Shown: positions 22,086-34,037 of the stretch, piece after piece
Layout of the letters: each line of letters starts with the position of its first letter
How positions within the stretch are numbered: position 1 is the first letter of the stretch
Notes under the pieces: generated by a model
What the model was told of the DNA's origin: nothing
Seen by the model: only the letters and a program-made list of their open reading frames with translations
Databases searched by the model: none
Position numbers and translations under genes: made by a program
Source of the DNA: Gordionus sp. m RMFG-2023
Lineage: Eukaryota > Nematomorpha > Gordioida > Chordodea > Parachordodidae
Assembly: GCF_954871325.1 (NCBI RefSeq)
Contig: NC_088776.1
Coordinates: 31,110,508-31,174,507, forward strand
Direction: 5' to 3'
DNA: 64,000 nucleotides

Positions 22086-22559
22086 TCAACCTTATTTAAC
22101 TTTTGTATTTCTATTTCTTCTGTTCTACAAAATCTAAGTAAAAATAAAATATTTAAAAAATTATAGATATTTATTAATAACTAATATTAAAAATACTTAT
22201 TAATTCTAACTTACTAATAATTTTGAATTTAATAAAATAATTATATATAATAATAAACTAAATTACCATTTGATTTCAATCTCTTTGACTTAAAATTTTT
22301 CCATTTTATTAATATTTTTGAATAATGTTAATGTACTCACAAGGAAAGGAAATTTTAATAAAATATATTTATAAAAAATAAGTTTTATGTTGGAAAATTG
22401 TTATTCAAATATTTGTAAAATTTTGATTAGGGGAGGGGAGGGGGTGGAGGGTAAAATTTTTATTAGCTTAAAATGATATTTAAGAAAACAGTCAAATTTG
22501 CGATGGGAGGGGAAATTTCCCCCTTCCCCCCCCCCATTGGTTACGCGCCTGGGAAGAGC

Positions 22560-23284
22560 AAATTGAACGAATTGGTTTACGACTAGTATATTGATAATAA
22601 TGAAAGTTATGACGGATTTGCTTGAAGTCTTATTATGATAAAACATATTTCCAGAATAATAATGAAAAACATAAATAGGTCTCCTCGCAGTCAGTATAAA
22701 TCTTCGCCATATATTAAAGAGTGGAAATCATCGGTTTGCAAGCCATAACTAATTAAGGAAACATGCGGTTAATATTATTAAAAATATTGAAAAGATTCGG
22801 TATGACGATAATTGTAATTTTTTTTCACCTTATTTTCTTCCTTCCGATTTATGCATTATATAATATAATATAATTATTTTTCTATAATTATGGAAAGCAT
22901 TCTAAAAAAATTTATGCAAAATATTTATATTATTTTGTAATATATTTCTATTTTTATATAACTTTCTTAATAGCTATTTTATATAATATAAATATTATAT
23001 ATTTTATATGAAATGTTTCGGTATAAACTATTAAAATAGTGAGTAAAAAATTTGCCTCAAATTCTAGATTTGTCTTTTTGCCCATTTTAGTCTACCTACC
23101 ACTATTTTTTTTAGAGTAATAGCGTGCCCCCATCGCAAACTTTAAGACTTATTGTTAGATACAGAACACAATTTATACTTTATTAAAATTTATGATAAAG
23201 AGCGAAACAATTATTAAACCAAAATTGTAAATATAAGTGTAATAATCAATAATCGAAAAATTACGATTTTAAAGAAGGCTCTGT
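22560..23284. other. Gene-free stretch downstream of the BTB gene
   Basis: AT-rich with no recognised exon. An AATAAA overlaps the BTB stop codon (minus strand), so the true 3' end could be close to the coding region. Confidence 0.4.
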
Positions 23285-24370
23285 TTATTTCTTCTTTTTA
23301 GCCTTGGCACCTTCTTTTTTCTCTTTACCACCATCAGCAGCTTTGTCATCTTTCTTGGCTGCTTTAGCGCCAGGTTTCGCACCGCCTTCTTTTTTTTCCT
23401 TTGCAGCCGCCTTGGAGGGTGCTTTATCTTCCGCGGATTCCTTTTTGACAGGAGTTTTATCACCACCTTTAGCAGGAGGTTTTCCGCCTTTAGCAGGTGT
23501 TTTTTCACCTTTTGCAGGTGCTTTTTTACCTTTAGCCGCTTTTTCATCTTTAACTTCTTCATCCACTGAAGGCTCATCAGCTGACGGTTCCAGCGCTGTT
23601 TCTGGTTCAGGTGGAGGCGGTGGAGCATCCTCAGCTATAGCTGGTTCTGGTTTAACTGTGGGTTCTGGGACAGCTGCAGGTTCAGGGGGTGGAGGAGGTG
23701 GAGGAAGAGGGGTGGCTTCTTTGGGAGCCGTAATGGCAGTTGGTGGGGGAGGGGGAGGGGGTGGAGGTGGGGGAGGTGTAAGTGCCTTGGGAGGAGGAGG
23801 TGGTGGAGGCGGGGTTGCAACTTTGGTAATTGCAAACACTTTGTGATCCTCTGGTATGGCCCCACTTAAATGTTTCTTACCACGCTCTTCAGCCTGTGGA
23901 TCTTTTTCAAGGCAAAGTTTCTGCAAGTGAGGCATCCCCAGGGCTTCTCCGACTGCCCAAAATTTGTGGCATTCATCAGGAACTATTTCTATTTCTAATG
24001 TGTACATAAACCTTAGAACCTTTTTGAAGATATCCCCGGTTACAGAGGTATGAGGGCCTAAAATAATTTCTTGCTTGTAAGTACCTTGTTCTTGCCAAAA
24101 ACTCTCAGACAAATCATTTTTTGAATGTAAGTCTGTTGTGTTTTTTTTAGCGTCGCTTCCTGCTTCAGTCATACCTAACATAGATTCAAAATATTTAGAA
24201 TGGCATGCAAGCACGAGTTTATGACACTCAAATTTGGTTCCATCCACTCCAATATAAACAATTAAATCCGATCCAGGCTTACATTCTTTGCGCCAAACGT
24301 AATCTAAGAATTCTATTAGAGTACGTTTACTCTTTTCGTCAGACCCATACCATTTTTCATTTGTAGACAT
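23285..24370 (-). CDS. BTB/POZ protein with proline-rich and lysine/alanine-rich tail
   Basis: Intronless 361-residue protein. Residues about 33-155 form a BTB/POZ fold: SDLIVYIGVDGTKFECHKLV, then ACHSKYFESM and, after an insert (70-100), IFKKVLRFMYTLEI and GEALGMPHLQKLCLE. The HK.VLA.S.YF and FMYT....L..A..L core is that of classical BTB dimerisation domains. Residues 185-260 are polyproline runs (8, 12 and 7 prolines) broken by acidic/Ala segments. Residues 275-361 are basic, with a repeated APAKGEK/TPAKGGK/PPAKGGD motif of seven residues. No BACK, Kelch or zinc-finger domain follows. The locus is far more GC-rich than its flanks. It may be an adaptor whose tail binds nucleic acid or acidic partners, but that is inference. 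The antisense frame 23304-23846 is a shadow. Confidence 0.85.
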   Translation of the reverse strand: MSTNEKWYGSDEKSKRTLIEFLDYVWRKECKPGSDLIVYIGVDGTKFECHKLVLACHSKYFESMLGMTEAGSDAKKNTTDLHSKNDLSESFWQEQGTYKQEIILGPHTSVTGDIFKKVLRFMYTLEIEIVPDECHKFWAVGEALGMPHLQKLCLEKDPQAEERGKKHLSGAIPEDHKVFAITKVATPPPPPPPPKALTPPPPPPPPPPPPTAITAPKEATPLPPPPPPPEPAAVPEPTVKPEPAIAEDAPPPPPEPETALEPSADEPSVDEEVKDEKAAKGKKAPAKGEKTPAKGGKPPAKGGDKTPVKKESAEDKAPSKAAAKEKKEGGAKPGAKAAKKDDKAADGGKEKKEGAKAKKKK

Positions 24371-25464
24371 TTCTCCTTAAGAATAACTAAATGAAACTCA
24401 ATAATATTAGAGAGGCATGCTTATGAATATAAAAAAAAGTGTTTTAACAAATATATATAGTTTAGTGAAAGCATTAACAAAAATTAAAATTATTAATATG
24501 AAATCGTAATATTATATTTATGATAATTCGTAAAATTAATATGACGTGCATTTCATATTAACTAACTTTAATTTATTGCAATTCAATCTTTCTATTTTTG
24601 AAAAAGCTTTTATATTATGAATATCAATATAATTTTTGCAAAAGAATTCAGTTATATACGTAAAAAATAGGAGGCATTTAAAATCGCCAAGATTGGATGT
24701 TTCCTTGGGCCGACCAATGTAACAACATCAATAGAATATTACTTTGCTTTTTTTTATAAAATTTAATTTTTGAAAAATCAATAGTTTAGGAAGTGGAAAT
24801 TATGATATAATATATAGAATAAAATTGATAAACATCATTAAATTATCAGTACTTGATGCATAGGCGTAGCCAGGATTGAGGGGGCGGCACTATTAGTTAT
24901 GTTTTTACCTCGTAATTTTTATTGGAGATCTTTAGTTCCACTTATTGTAGTCCTTTGGCTGTTACATTTTTATAAAAATAACTTTGGTTATTCTATAGAG
25001 ATTTTTAATTATAGTCGTTATTTTTATATTATTAACTTTAAAATTTAAAAAAAACTAATTTATAAAAATATTAAATAAATTATATTTTTCCTAACATAAA
25101 TAGAATAAAAGACAAATATAAAATAACGATAAAATAAGATTTGAAATTTAAACGAAGCAAAATCAACAGGAGAATGAGTTAATAAGACATTTGGAATTAA
25201 ATTTAATGACCAAACAATGATAAAATAAAATTACAAGTATAAATGAAACAGATTCAGGCAATCGAAATTTGATTTAATGACCTGGATTAGTCTTTGATTA
25301 ATATAAAATTTTTATTTGGGTCCTCTGTTTTGACCGAAATTTGTCTGCCCATAAGGAAATTGCATAGGGTGTGTAGGGAAGCTTTCCCGCTACCTCTAGG
25401 GCATTGAAGGCAATGTCTGTCCAAATCCAAATCAGTCAGTTTACCATCTAGCATTTATGTGAGA
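24371..25464. other. Gene-free stretch with a solo hAT-like terminus
   Basis: At 24861-24886 the words ATAGGCGTAGCCAGG and GAGGGGGCGGC look like the left end of a hAT of the CAG.GGCGTAGCC type, but no matching right end or target duplication was found. The rest shows nothing recognisable. Confidence 0.35.
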
Positions 25465-25835
25465 TGATCGAGTTTATGTTTAAACCAATGACATATATAA
25501 TACCTAGACTGATGATTCATTCATTAAAATGCATTTTTAAGCGTGGTTAAAAGCAAATCAGCTGGACCCGCCATTTTGGTAACACATATAGTAATTATTC
25601 TCATGTTAAAAACTACTATTAAATTGATAACTTGCTTCCTTATTATCTCGATGATCCGGTAATTCTTTAATAAAGTTTGCATCAGATATAGGAAAAATTA
25701 GACTCTGGTTTAAAATTTTAATAATGAAGTTTAACCAAGTTGGCGTCTCCAGCTGATTTGCATTGATGTACACTTTAAATGAATGAATCGTCAGTCTAGG
25801 TATTATATATGTCATTGGTTTAAACGAATAGTAGC
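25465..25835. repeat. Imperfect palindrome (foldback/MITE-like)
   Basis: The left arm near 25468-25528 (GTTTAAACCAATGACATATA, TACCTAGACTGA, TCATTCATT) and the right arm near 25785-25832 (AATGAATGAATCGTCAGTCT, ATATGTCATTGGTTTAAAC) are inverted copies, separated by a looser inner pair around AAATCAGCTGGA / CCAGCTGATTTG. Target duplication not identified. Confidence 0.6.
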
Positions 25836-25859
25836 AAAACTAAATTCCTGGTCATTGAA

Positions 25860-26795
25860 TAGAACGCCAAGGTTTTTAGAAGGAATGCATCTTAAAATTA
25901 ATGACCTGAACCAATGTTCAAAGGAGCAAAAGGAATGGTCGACTGCAAGTTGGTAGATATTCAACAGTATCTGCTTGTTTGATTGTAGATAAATCTGTCA
26001 ATCGATAACACAATTGAAAACCGAATTCCGATTCCTCTATTGCAAGTGGGTATTGCGGCTTGTAGCCATGCCATTAAACCCAAGATTAGCAATTTCCCCC
26101 ATTATTATTTTTAACTAGGAAGTTTTGAGTTCTCCGGATTTGAAGTCAGCGGGGATATTAAGGCTTGAAGAATTGTAAAAAAAAATTATATTAGGAAATA
26201 CGCCTTGGTAGTAGGAAGGGATGGTAGTTAGGATTTAATAAAAAAATTATTTGATCACAGACCAATAGAGACTCCTACATTTTTTTTATTATACTGCAAG
26301 CCTTATCTATCTGAACAACTAATTATTGCGCCATCGATTTACCATATATGAAGATTGAGCTTTTAATTTTTTCAGTGATGCAATATTAAGACCTAAACAA
26401 AATGAAAGTTGGCCTAGAGGGTCCCCTTACTGAATACCTTCAGCAGTTTAGATATTTTAGTCCTCATATTGAAGAAGGGAATTAGTAACAAATGATTATG
26501 TAATTTACATAGTTTGGAAACTTTTTTATACTGGGTGAGACAATGTTTCTTGTGGAGATAATTGCAAGGCAGTCGTCGATTTTATTTAGATGTGCCTTCG
26601 AGGGATTGTTTTGGAGAAATGAGCAGCATGAGCTACTGCTTCGTAACCACTTTTATACCAATACCTAGTTGCGTGAGTGCAAGAAAAATAGAAGTAATAC
26701 TTGAAAGCCGAGTCAAAATAAATTTGGCGGTGAGTCTTTGAAAGACTGTGCCTATGGCAATTGATTTTACGCCTTTATTAAGTTAAATGAGGGCA
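25860..26795 (-). mobile_element. Reverse-transcriptase element relic, RT region
   Basis: Minus-strand translation near 26780-26600 gives GVKSIAIGTVFQRLTAKFI, TQLGIGIK and GYEAVAHAA, matching the family signature RPIAVG..LRRL.AK ... .QLG.G..GG.EA..HA.R. A later block LGVLFNDQEFSFATI fits the FFGDQELSSATGIQQG region. It is an old copy with many breaks, of the same family as 7975-8670 and 52090-52800. The retroelement class is not fixed. Confidence 0.6.
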
Positions 26796-26924
26796 ATAAG
26801 TTAAGCACCAAATAAAATTAGGGGAATAAATGGCGGAGTATCGCCAGATGCAATTTTATTGCATAGTATAATGAAGGAAGTAAGCAGATGTGTAATAATT
26901 GATAAATGGAGCGGTAATAGGAAA

Positions 26925-26990
26925 AACCCCTGAAAAAAATCATGGAAAATAACCCCGGGAAATACCCCATGGAAAAACCCTTAACCCCCA
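26925..26990. repeat. Degenerate MULE-end-like minisatellite
   Basis: Words GAAAAAAATC, GGAAAATAACCCCGGGAAAT and CCCCATGGAAAAACCC resemble the CCGGAAAATAATTCCCC array of the MULE at 10819. It lies about 0.85 kb before the FLYWCH-MULE relic and could be its decayed left end. Confidence 0.4.
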
Positions 26991-27839
26991 AAAATAAAAC
27001 CTTTAAAATTTCAAATTAAATAGTATTTTTTTATCAAATTTGACGCTTATAAATAACACTTTTTGAAATACTCACATATAACATAAGATTTCTTCTATGA
27101 GATTTTCTTCAAATCAAAAATCTAAGAGTGGTGGGGAATTATTAGGGATGCTTTATCATATTAATATATGGAGGTTGGGTTTGGGTAAAGCAAGGTAGAT
27201 GTGGTTTTGATTTTTACTTTTTTGCAAATTTTTATTTGGATTTTTTTTTACAAATTTGAATTTATATTTCTTTTAGGTGGATGATTGTTTTTATACAGTC
27301 TTATATTTTAGTATAACCTAGCAATAATTTATATTGATAAAAATTTATAAGCGAGTGCCCATGGCAATATATTATATTGATAAATAATTTTATAAGCGAG
27401 TGCCACAATCATTGATAGCTATTAAGATATATTATCTTATTATTTATCATTAAGGATTAAAATTTATATAAATCAACTGAATTAAAATTGATTATTAGAA
27501 TTGAAAACGCTAAAATTCCTGGTATTTAGAAAATTGAAATGAATAATTTGTTAAAAAATATAATTTTCAGCAAGTACTAAATCATGAACAGCTATTAAGA
27601 TATATTATAAACATTAAGGTTTAAAATGTATTTTTAATCAAAATAATAAAAATTGTTTATCAGTTCAAATAACGCTATAATTCCCGGTATTTATGAAATT
27701 AAACATTAATAATTTGTATTTATACGGTATATAAAGACAATAAAATTTTTTGTATTTAAATTTGATAATTTGCAAATATAATATTTAAGACATAAAATTT
27801 ATATTTTATAAAAAAAATTAATGGATCTAATTTTCATCC

Positions 27840-29650
27840 AGGAAGTCGTATTTGAAGGTTACTCATATACCATCCATAAAAAATGCTCAAACAAGATAAT
27901 ATGGCTCTGTTCAAAGTATTCATTTTAAATACTGAGCAATATTATCATCAACACTGGAAAATCACAACCCGATACTTGAAACAGCTCATATTATCCATCA
28001 AATATTGAAACTAGTAATGAAATCTATTTCTAACATGAAGAAGCTGCAGACTCTGAAGAACGTATTCTTGTTTACAACGGATGAATCCTTAAATTTAATA
28101 GCAAATACGACAGCATGGTATATGGATTGAAATTGCCATGTCTCCTATTACAAACTTCAATTAAAAATAGTTTTCCTTTTTACCCTTCTTTTGTTTTGTC
28201 TTCAATACATAAAAATTAAATAAAATTTTTCTTTTTTTTACCCTTCTTTTGTTTTGTCTTAAATACATAAAAACTAAATAATAAATTTTTTTTTGTTTTG
28301 AGTTAAGTACCATATGGTTTTTGTGTTTTCTTTTACATAGGGGTTTTAGGTCCGGGAGATCGCCTTTCCAGAGGTATAATTAAAGTTTCGAAAAGTATGG
28401 GAGGGGGGTAGGTTTTATGCTTTTATCCCTAATTATGTAAGATAAAACTAACACAACTCCTTTTTGCAAAAACGTTCTTTTTTTCACTTTGGGCCAATTT
28501 TATTTTAATTTATAATTGCGCGTTTTATTTTCCCTATAAAAGGGACAAATTTTTATGCTTAAAGATATATTTTGTTTTTTGTTTAAAATAATTATTTTCA
28601 AGAATAAATTGTAATTTTAATATATTTTTTTTGGCTTATAAAATTTTTATATGTAATTAATTCTTTTTGAAGTAAAGTTTTTACGAGTACTTTATTTATA
28701 ATAACTTAAAATACCACTTACGAGATCACAGCAAGTCGAACCCCCTACCAATCTAATCTTAACTGAAGCTCCATCACTTCGATAAAATATTTTCTACAAT
28801 TATATGTCATTAGAGTATCAATAAACACTATTATTATCACCACTGCTTATTGTGTACTCCAAAAAAAAACGAAAAATACTTAGAAAAAATATTCAAAATA
28901 ATAATGTCTAAATGTCAGGAAAGGGATTTATTTCTTGATACATTATATATACACATGGATTTCGAAAAGTCTGCTATGAGCGCGGTTAAAATTATCATTG
29001 GTATAATTATTAATATATTTAATTATTTATATTTATTTTTTTCAATTAGGGGATCACATCGTAATTAGATAATGCTTTTACCATTTGTGTCAAAGCACCT
29101 AGAGAAAAAATCAGAAACAAATCTAGAAAGCCAATAGGACCGACGAAACTCCTAGGCTTCTTTTGTGGCATGATGGACGGCTTAGTATTTGTTCCTTTAT
29201 GTGATATGGGCAATGCAATGACATTCCTGAGGGTTACTCCGAGCAATGATAAAAATATTCTTGATTATTTGGATAAAAATTATATCAATCGAGTATCAAG
29301 GGAGGTCACAAGAAGCCATTCTCAACCATACACGTCGAATAGAGCCTCAATTTCATCCAGAAACTTGGAACATGAATCAGAGCTATCTATCCGAAGAACG
29401 CACAAATAATCAATGCGAAGGTTGGAATCATTGTTCTGGTTGGGTATAATCACCCATCAATCTGGGTATTGAACAAAAAAATGAAATGTGAGGTGACCGA
29501 TGAAACTAAACTTGAACGATGGCACATAGGTAGTTGGACACAGAAAAAAATCGCAAAATTATAATACCCAGATTCGGTTAAAGAAATTTTGCGAGGAATA
29601 CCGTAATGGGGTGCGAAGCCTTCTAGATTTTATAAGAGCGATTTCCTTAA
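27840..29650 (+). pseudogene. FLYWCH-MULE transposase relic
   Basis: Plus-strand blocks in order: a FLYWCH zinc-finger remnant (VVFEGYSYTIHKKCSNKIIW near 27845-27910, then LENHNPILETAHI near 27950), VFLFTTDESLNLIANTTAWY (about 28060-28125), HMDFEKSAMSAVKIIIG (about 28950-28998), FYHLCQST (about 29072), MMDGLVFVPL (29170), NILDYLDKNYINRV, then PQFHPETWNMNQ and ERTNNQCEGWNH (about 29340-29430). Domain order and motifs match the MULE at 12720-13367, but stops, frame changes and AT-rich insertions separate the blocks. A 48-base segment with GTATAA and TTTCAATTAG ends near 29048 may be a former intron. Confidence 0.75.
28165..28285 (+). repeat. Tandem duplication of about 60 bases
   Basis: TTACCCTTCTTTTGTTTTGT followed by CTT(C/A)AATACATAAAAA occurs twice in a row inside the MULE relic. 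Confidence 0.65.
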
Positions 29651-30599
29651 ATATTGTCAATAAATATAATTATTATTCTAAATTATTAAATTTGTATATA
29701 CATAATCATGATTTACCAATAAAATAAATATATCTTATTACAAAATTTTGTCAAATTCAGTCTACTTAATATCGTAATTAGATGAATATTGTATTTATTA
29801 CTATAGCAAATAATTTGAATTTCATAACAGTGATAATATAGTGGTAATAACATTGCAATATTTTCACATCATCCCAAAAAAGTCGATCCCTCTTTTGTGG
29901 TAACATTTTCATAAAGGTGTTTTTAATTAAAATCAATATTTAGCGTATACTTAATTTAAAATCGAAATTATTTCATGTATTTCTTTTTTATTTCAAGTCA
30001 ATTTCTAATAGCGAATAATGACATCATGAATACAATTTTGCCATAAAAAAATCACTCTCCCTTTCTTTTTTTAATCAAATTATAATTAATTAAATATAAA
30101 CAAAATACAATAAATAACAAAACAGGTTCATCTTATAAATGAGTATAGATTTATAAAAAACACAACATAAATAAGATGTGTTCATTTTCTTACTATCAAG
30201 AATATAATCTAAGGATATGGATACCTTATTAACCAAGGATTCTTGAAAGCCCTAATTTATTATACGAAACACTAATGGTTATTTTTTTTTACCTAAAATA
30301 TATGAGCGTATGCTAGGGGGTTTGAGAATAAATTCTCCCTGAGAAATATGATAGGTCGTTAAATATTGCTGTCATAATTCTTTTAATTTTAAATTAATAA
30401 AAATCCACCCTTAATTTTATGCTTCTGCAATCGCGCAACCAAGGCTTGGGAATGTGGAAATTTTCTTCCCCCATCGGAAATTTGGCTGTTTTATTAATTA
30501 ACAAGATATTAATTATACAAATAAAAATATCAAGCTTAGGTGTAGACAGACGATATCAAAAATCTAGGATATGTATAATAAAATGACATCGTAAAATTA
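29651..30599. other. Gene-free stretch
   Basis: AT-rich. No exon, repeat family or terminal repeat was identified with confidence. A patch at 30425-30480 (GCGCAACCAAGGCTTGGG, CCCCCATCGG) faintly resembles a hAT end. Confidence 0.35.
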
Positions 30600-31970
30600 G
30601 AAAATCTAACTAATAGGTTTTCGATTACTATGGATATATGGACGACCAATAATAGTACATCATTGTGTGCTATGACATTTTATTGCATAAATAAAAATTG
30701 GGCATCTATTGATCATGCTTTGGATATAATATCCTTCCCTCATCAACACACAGGAGAAGAAATTTGTAAGCTGATTTTATCGTCCTTAGATGATTTTAAA
30801 CTAAAGGTTAGACTTTTAGCTATGACACATTGCAACGGGTCTAATGAGGTCAAGGTAGTAGAACTGCTGAAAGATTATTATTCAACAAATTATTCGACAA
30901 TTTATATGGGCATCGTTACATGGCACATATTATTAAATTAATCGTAAGGCCTTACATATTTTGAGGAAAAATTGGAAAAAATAGTTTGTATACATAACTC
31001 ATCCAAATTTATGCAAAATGGGGTAACAAAAATACTTCTTGTTTTTAAAAAAGAGATGGAACAGCAAATAGCTTATTCTTTTTTCATAATATTTATTTAT
31101 AATGCCTTTTATCAAATCAGCAAACAGGGTCATTGGAGAAGATATTACGCCCACTCCTGATGATTGCGCGCACTTTATAGAGTTGGAGGAATTCTTATCA
31201 CCCTTTTACAATCGGGATGACCTTATTATTTTTTAATGATATATTATAAAATTTGAAAAATCAGACTGTGGCTCATTCAGATTGTTCCATAAAAGAAGCA
31301 TCATCCAAATAAAATAATACGAGCAATATAGCAATTTTTTAAACACACCATTTAACTATTCTGGGTCTTAACTTGATCCTAGGATGAATAATACCTTAAT
31401 TATTAATTTAAAGGAAGACGTTGCAGCTTTGATATTTTGAAACAAAACTTAATATAATACATGTCAGAATTATTTGATACATTTAAATCTGATAATAATT
31501 AACAATCCCTCAAATTTTAAACCATTTCAATATTGCAAAGATTGAAAAAGGTATATTTATTGAATAATCAATGAAATGCATCAATTTTGATAGGATTTAT
31601 ATAATCTTTGATATTTTATCTCTGTAAGGAAGGAGCATCAAATGTTAATAATGATGATATAAAATTAATGACATGCGTAGATGAGATACTCGCGCACGGG
31701 TTAGCGAATATATAAGATTGGTGGAGAGGAAATGCGGATAGTATTCCTACTTTTGCAATGATATGATGACAAAGGACTTTTTATGCAAATGGACAACGTT
31801 GTGAGTATCGGAAAAATTATCTTCCCAGTAATATTATAACTAAACTAAGGAATAAGATGGCTCGCTCAACGCTAACAATGCATATCTCTTTCTCCCGGAG
31901 GATAGATATAATGTTACTTCGTGATGAAATATGGCAATAATTGGTCAGGTATACCAGTATATGTAATCAT
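30600..31970 (+). pseudogene. hAT transposase relic (zf-BED/RICESLEEPER type)
   Basis: Plus-strand blocks: FSITMDIWTTNNSTSLCAMT (about 30618-30677), HQHTGEEICKLILSSLDDF, RLLAMTHCNGSNEVK (to about 30860), then KSANRVIGEDITPTPDDCAH and FIELEEFLSPFYN (about 31115-31210), then DWWRGNADSIPTF (about 31715-31755) near the C-terminal dimerisation region. TMDIWT...S and H.TGE.I...L...L.DF...LA.T.DN are the standard motifs of BED-type hATs, a different branch from the other hAT relics here. Multiple stops and frame changes; no ends found. Confidence 0.7.
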
Positions 31971-32135
31971 ATTTTTAATAAACAAACATTAATTAGAGAG
32001 GTAGGAATAGAGATATAAGGATACTTATTTAGAAATAGATTTAATAAATGAAAAATATCCATAAATTAAAATATTTTTGCTAATAGGCTATTTGTATTTA
32101 ATTTATTATTAGTTAAATTTAATATTCGTGAAAGA

Positions 32136-32475
32136 AGTGTTGTTAATCCTGATTCTGGTTCATTTTTAAAGGCAATGTAAGCCTGAAGATTTTGCTCACA
32201 GATTGCAGAAAATTTTGAGCAGTTATTTGCGAAATGAGCCTTACATAATATTATTTTGGATAAAATCGAATCGGGACGAAATTGACCGAAATCGGGGTTT
32301 TTACAATGACATATATGTCATTGGATTCTTAACAGTACTAATTAAATGGCCTAGCCTATTTTAAACAGCTAATTTGAGATTTCTGCTGATTCCAGGTACG
32401 CGGAATATTTATTTGGCTAAAATCGTGAGTTATTCGTTTTTAAAAATCTCCTAAATTCGTACCGTTTAGCAACTA
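32136..32475. repeat. Degenerate copy or copies of the 223-base MITE family
   Basis: AGTGTTGTTAATCCTGATTC at the left and GTACCGTTTAGCAACTA at the right echo the MITE ends. Inner words AAGCCTGAAGATTTTGCTCA and CTTACATAATATTATTTTGG match the core of the copy at 47215-47403. The length is too great for one copy, so two damaged copies may be fused. Confidence 0.4.
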
Positions 32476-33950
32476 AGTATTTTGTTATGTCATAATAATG
32501 TTATTTATCTCAATGAAATTAATAGTATATTTATATCTGTTTAAAATACTAATTTAATCTAGGATTTATGATCCTATGTGCTATCTACCTTGCAAGATTT
32601 ATTCCTAAAATATGATTATCCGAATTGGGTAATATTATAAATTTTAATTTGTATATATCGAATTATTAACATATTATTTTCTTTGCCTTTTTAATATACA
32701 TACATATATATATATATTCTAAACTAATTTTTATCTTAAATTTTATGTTTTTTTAAAATATAAATTATAATAAAATATCTATCATCAGATTATACGATTT
32801 TTAATTTTGTTTAAATATTTTCATATGTATATGTTAACTATATTTTTGTTTCTTTAACAATATTTTGTTTTGTTAAAAATATTCCTGATCCCCCAAGACC
32901 TAGATCCTACTTATAATAATAATTATGATTACAGTCAGGATATAATTAAAACATATTTTATTTGATAAATTAATATATGTTTTATTTGATACCCATATAT
33001 TTTGTTTTGATTAAAATATTCCTGACCTCGCCCCCTCCCCATTACTAGATTTGCCTATCGAGAGGGAACGCTAGTCCTATTGAATAGTAATCTTGATTAG
33101 CTATCGATTGATATTTATATTGAAAATAGATACTGGCCTAAATTCAAGAAAAAACAACTTCAAATAAATAGAGTTTTCTTCAGGTCTGAGCTATAGATCT
33201 GTGCTCAGAGAAGATCCAAGCACCAAATTAGGTTGTAAATTTTACGACCAAGCAAATTAACACTAGGCAATTTAGTATAATTTTTTATTTGGCGATTTTT
33301 TAAAATAATATGCAAATAATTTATTATTTTATCATCTAACTAAAATTATTTTTTAATAAAATTAAAAAGTATCGCAAAAAGAAACCATAGTTTTTTTATA
33401 TAAATTAAAAAAATAAATAATAAAAAATGCTAAAAAATTTCCTAATGATACAATGAATTGCCTGTAACGTCTTCATAATTGTTTCTTATTTTAGAGTTAA
33501 TAATCATATTTATGCCTATAGAAAATAGATGATTACAAGATATAGAAAAGCCCCATTGTTTGCTCTAATTCGTATTGCATAATCTTACCATTTTAAATAA
33601 ATGTTTTAATTTGGTTTTATAAAATTTTAAACATCAAGAGACATTGTGTTGTTAAAAAAAATTCACATTTTTGACAAATGAAACTTATTAAAAGCGATAT
33701 AATGTTTTTCCTTTTCATAATTAACATAACCGGTTAATGAATTCATTTTTTTAAACCGTCTCGATTAAGCCGTTTACTCAGCGCTATTTGTAATAATAAA
33801 TTTGTGTTATTATTCGAAATAGAATATTTATATTCAAACTACAATTAAAAAAATATTTATTGATTTTAATATAAAAAAAATAGAGTCGCACCAAAGTTTT
33901 AAGCAATAAATTACTGTATGTTATTGAAATAGGTTATAAAATAATTTGCC
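32476..33950. other. Gene-free stretch upstream of SPT4
   Basis: Very AT-rich; no exon recognised. A block near 33645-33780 (GTGTTGTTAAAAAAAATTC, AAGCCGTTTACTC) may be another worn MITE end. Confidence 0.35.
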
Positions 33951-33953
33951 TAG

Positions 33954-33960
33954 TATAAAA
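33954..33960 (+). promoter_or_regulatory. TATA-like box of SPT4
   Basis: TATAAAA lies 78 bases upstream of the SPT4 start codon, with an initiator-like TCATTAG about 18 bases further on. In DNA this AT-rich the match could be chance. Confidence 0.35.
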
Positions 33961-34037
33961 ATTTGCTCATTAGTCATGGTTTAGCACACACATCAAGTCA
34001 AAATTTCTGGGTATTTAATTGTAAACATTCATCACAT

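Larger units (their letters stand above)
20536..22551 (-). mobile_element. hAT DNA transposon, about 2.0 kb, dead
   Basis: A perfect 8-base duplication GGAAGAGC flanks the element (20528-20535 and 22552-22559). The ends are CAGTGGCGTATCCAGG on the left and, reverse-complemented, CAGGCGCGTAACCA on the right, the CAG.GGCGTA.CC terminus typical of many animal hATs. Inside are short GC-rich hairpins (GGGGGCTTCGCCCCC, GGCCTTCGGCC) just in from the left end, a G/C run near the right end, a transposase relic on the minus strand, and a nested 223-base MITE. Confidence 0.9.

Noticed and set aside
23304-23846. 180-residue plus-strand frame rich in Ser/Gly/Ala
   Set aside because: Exact antisense of the BTB gene tail; its glycine runs mirror the proline codons of the real frame.
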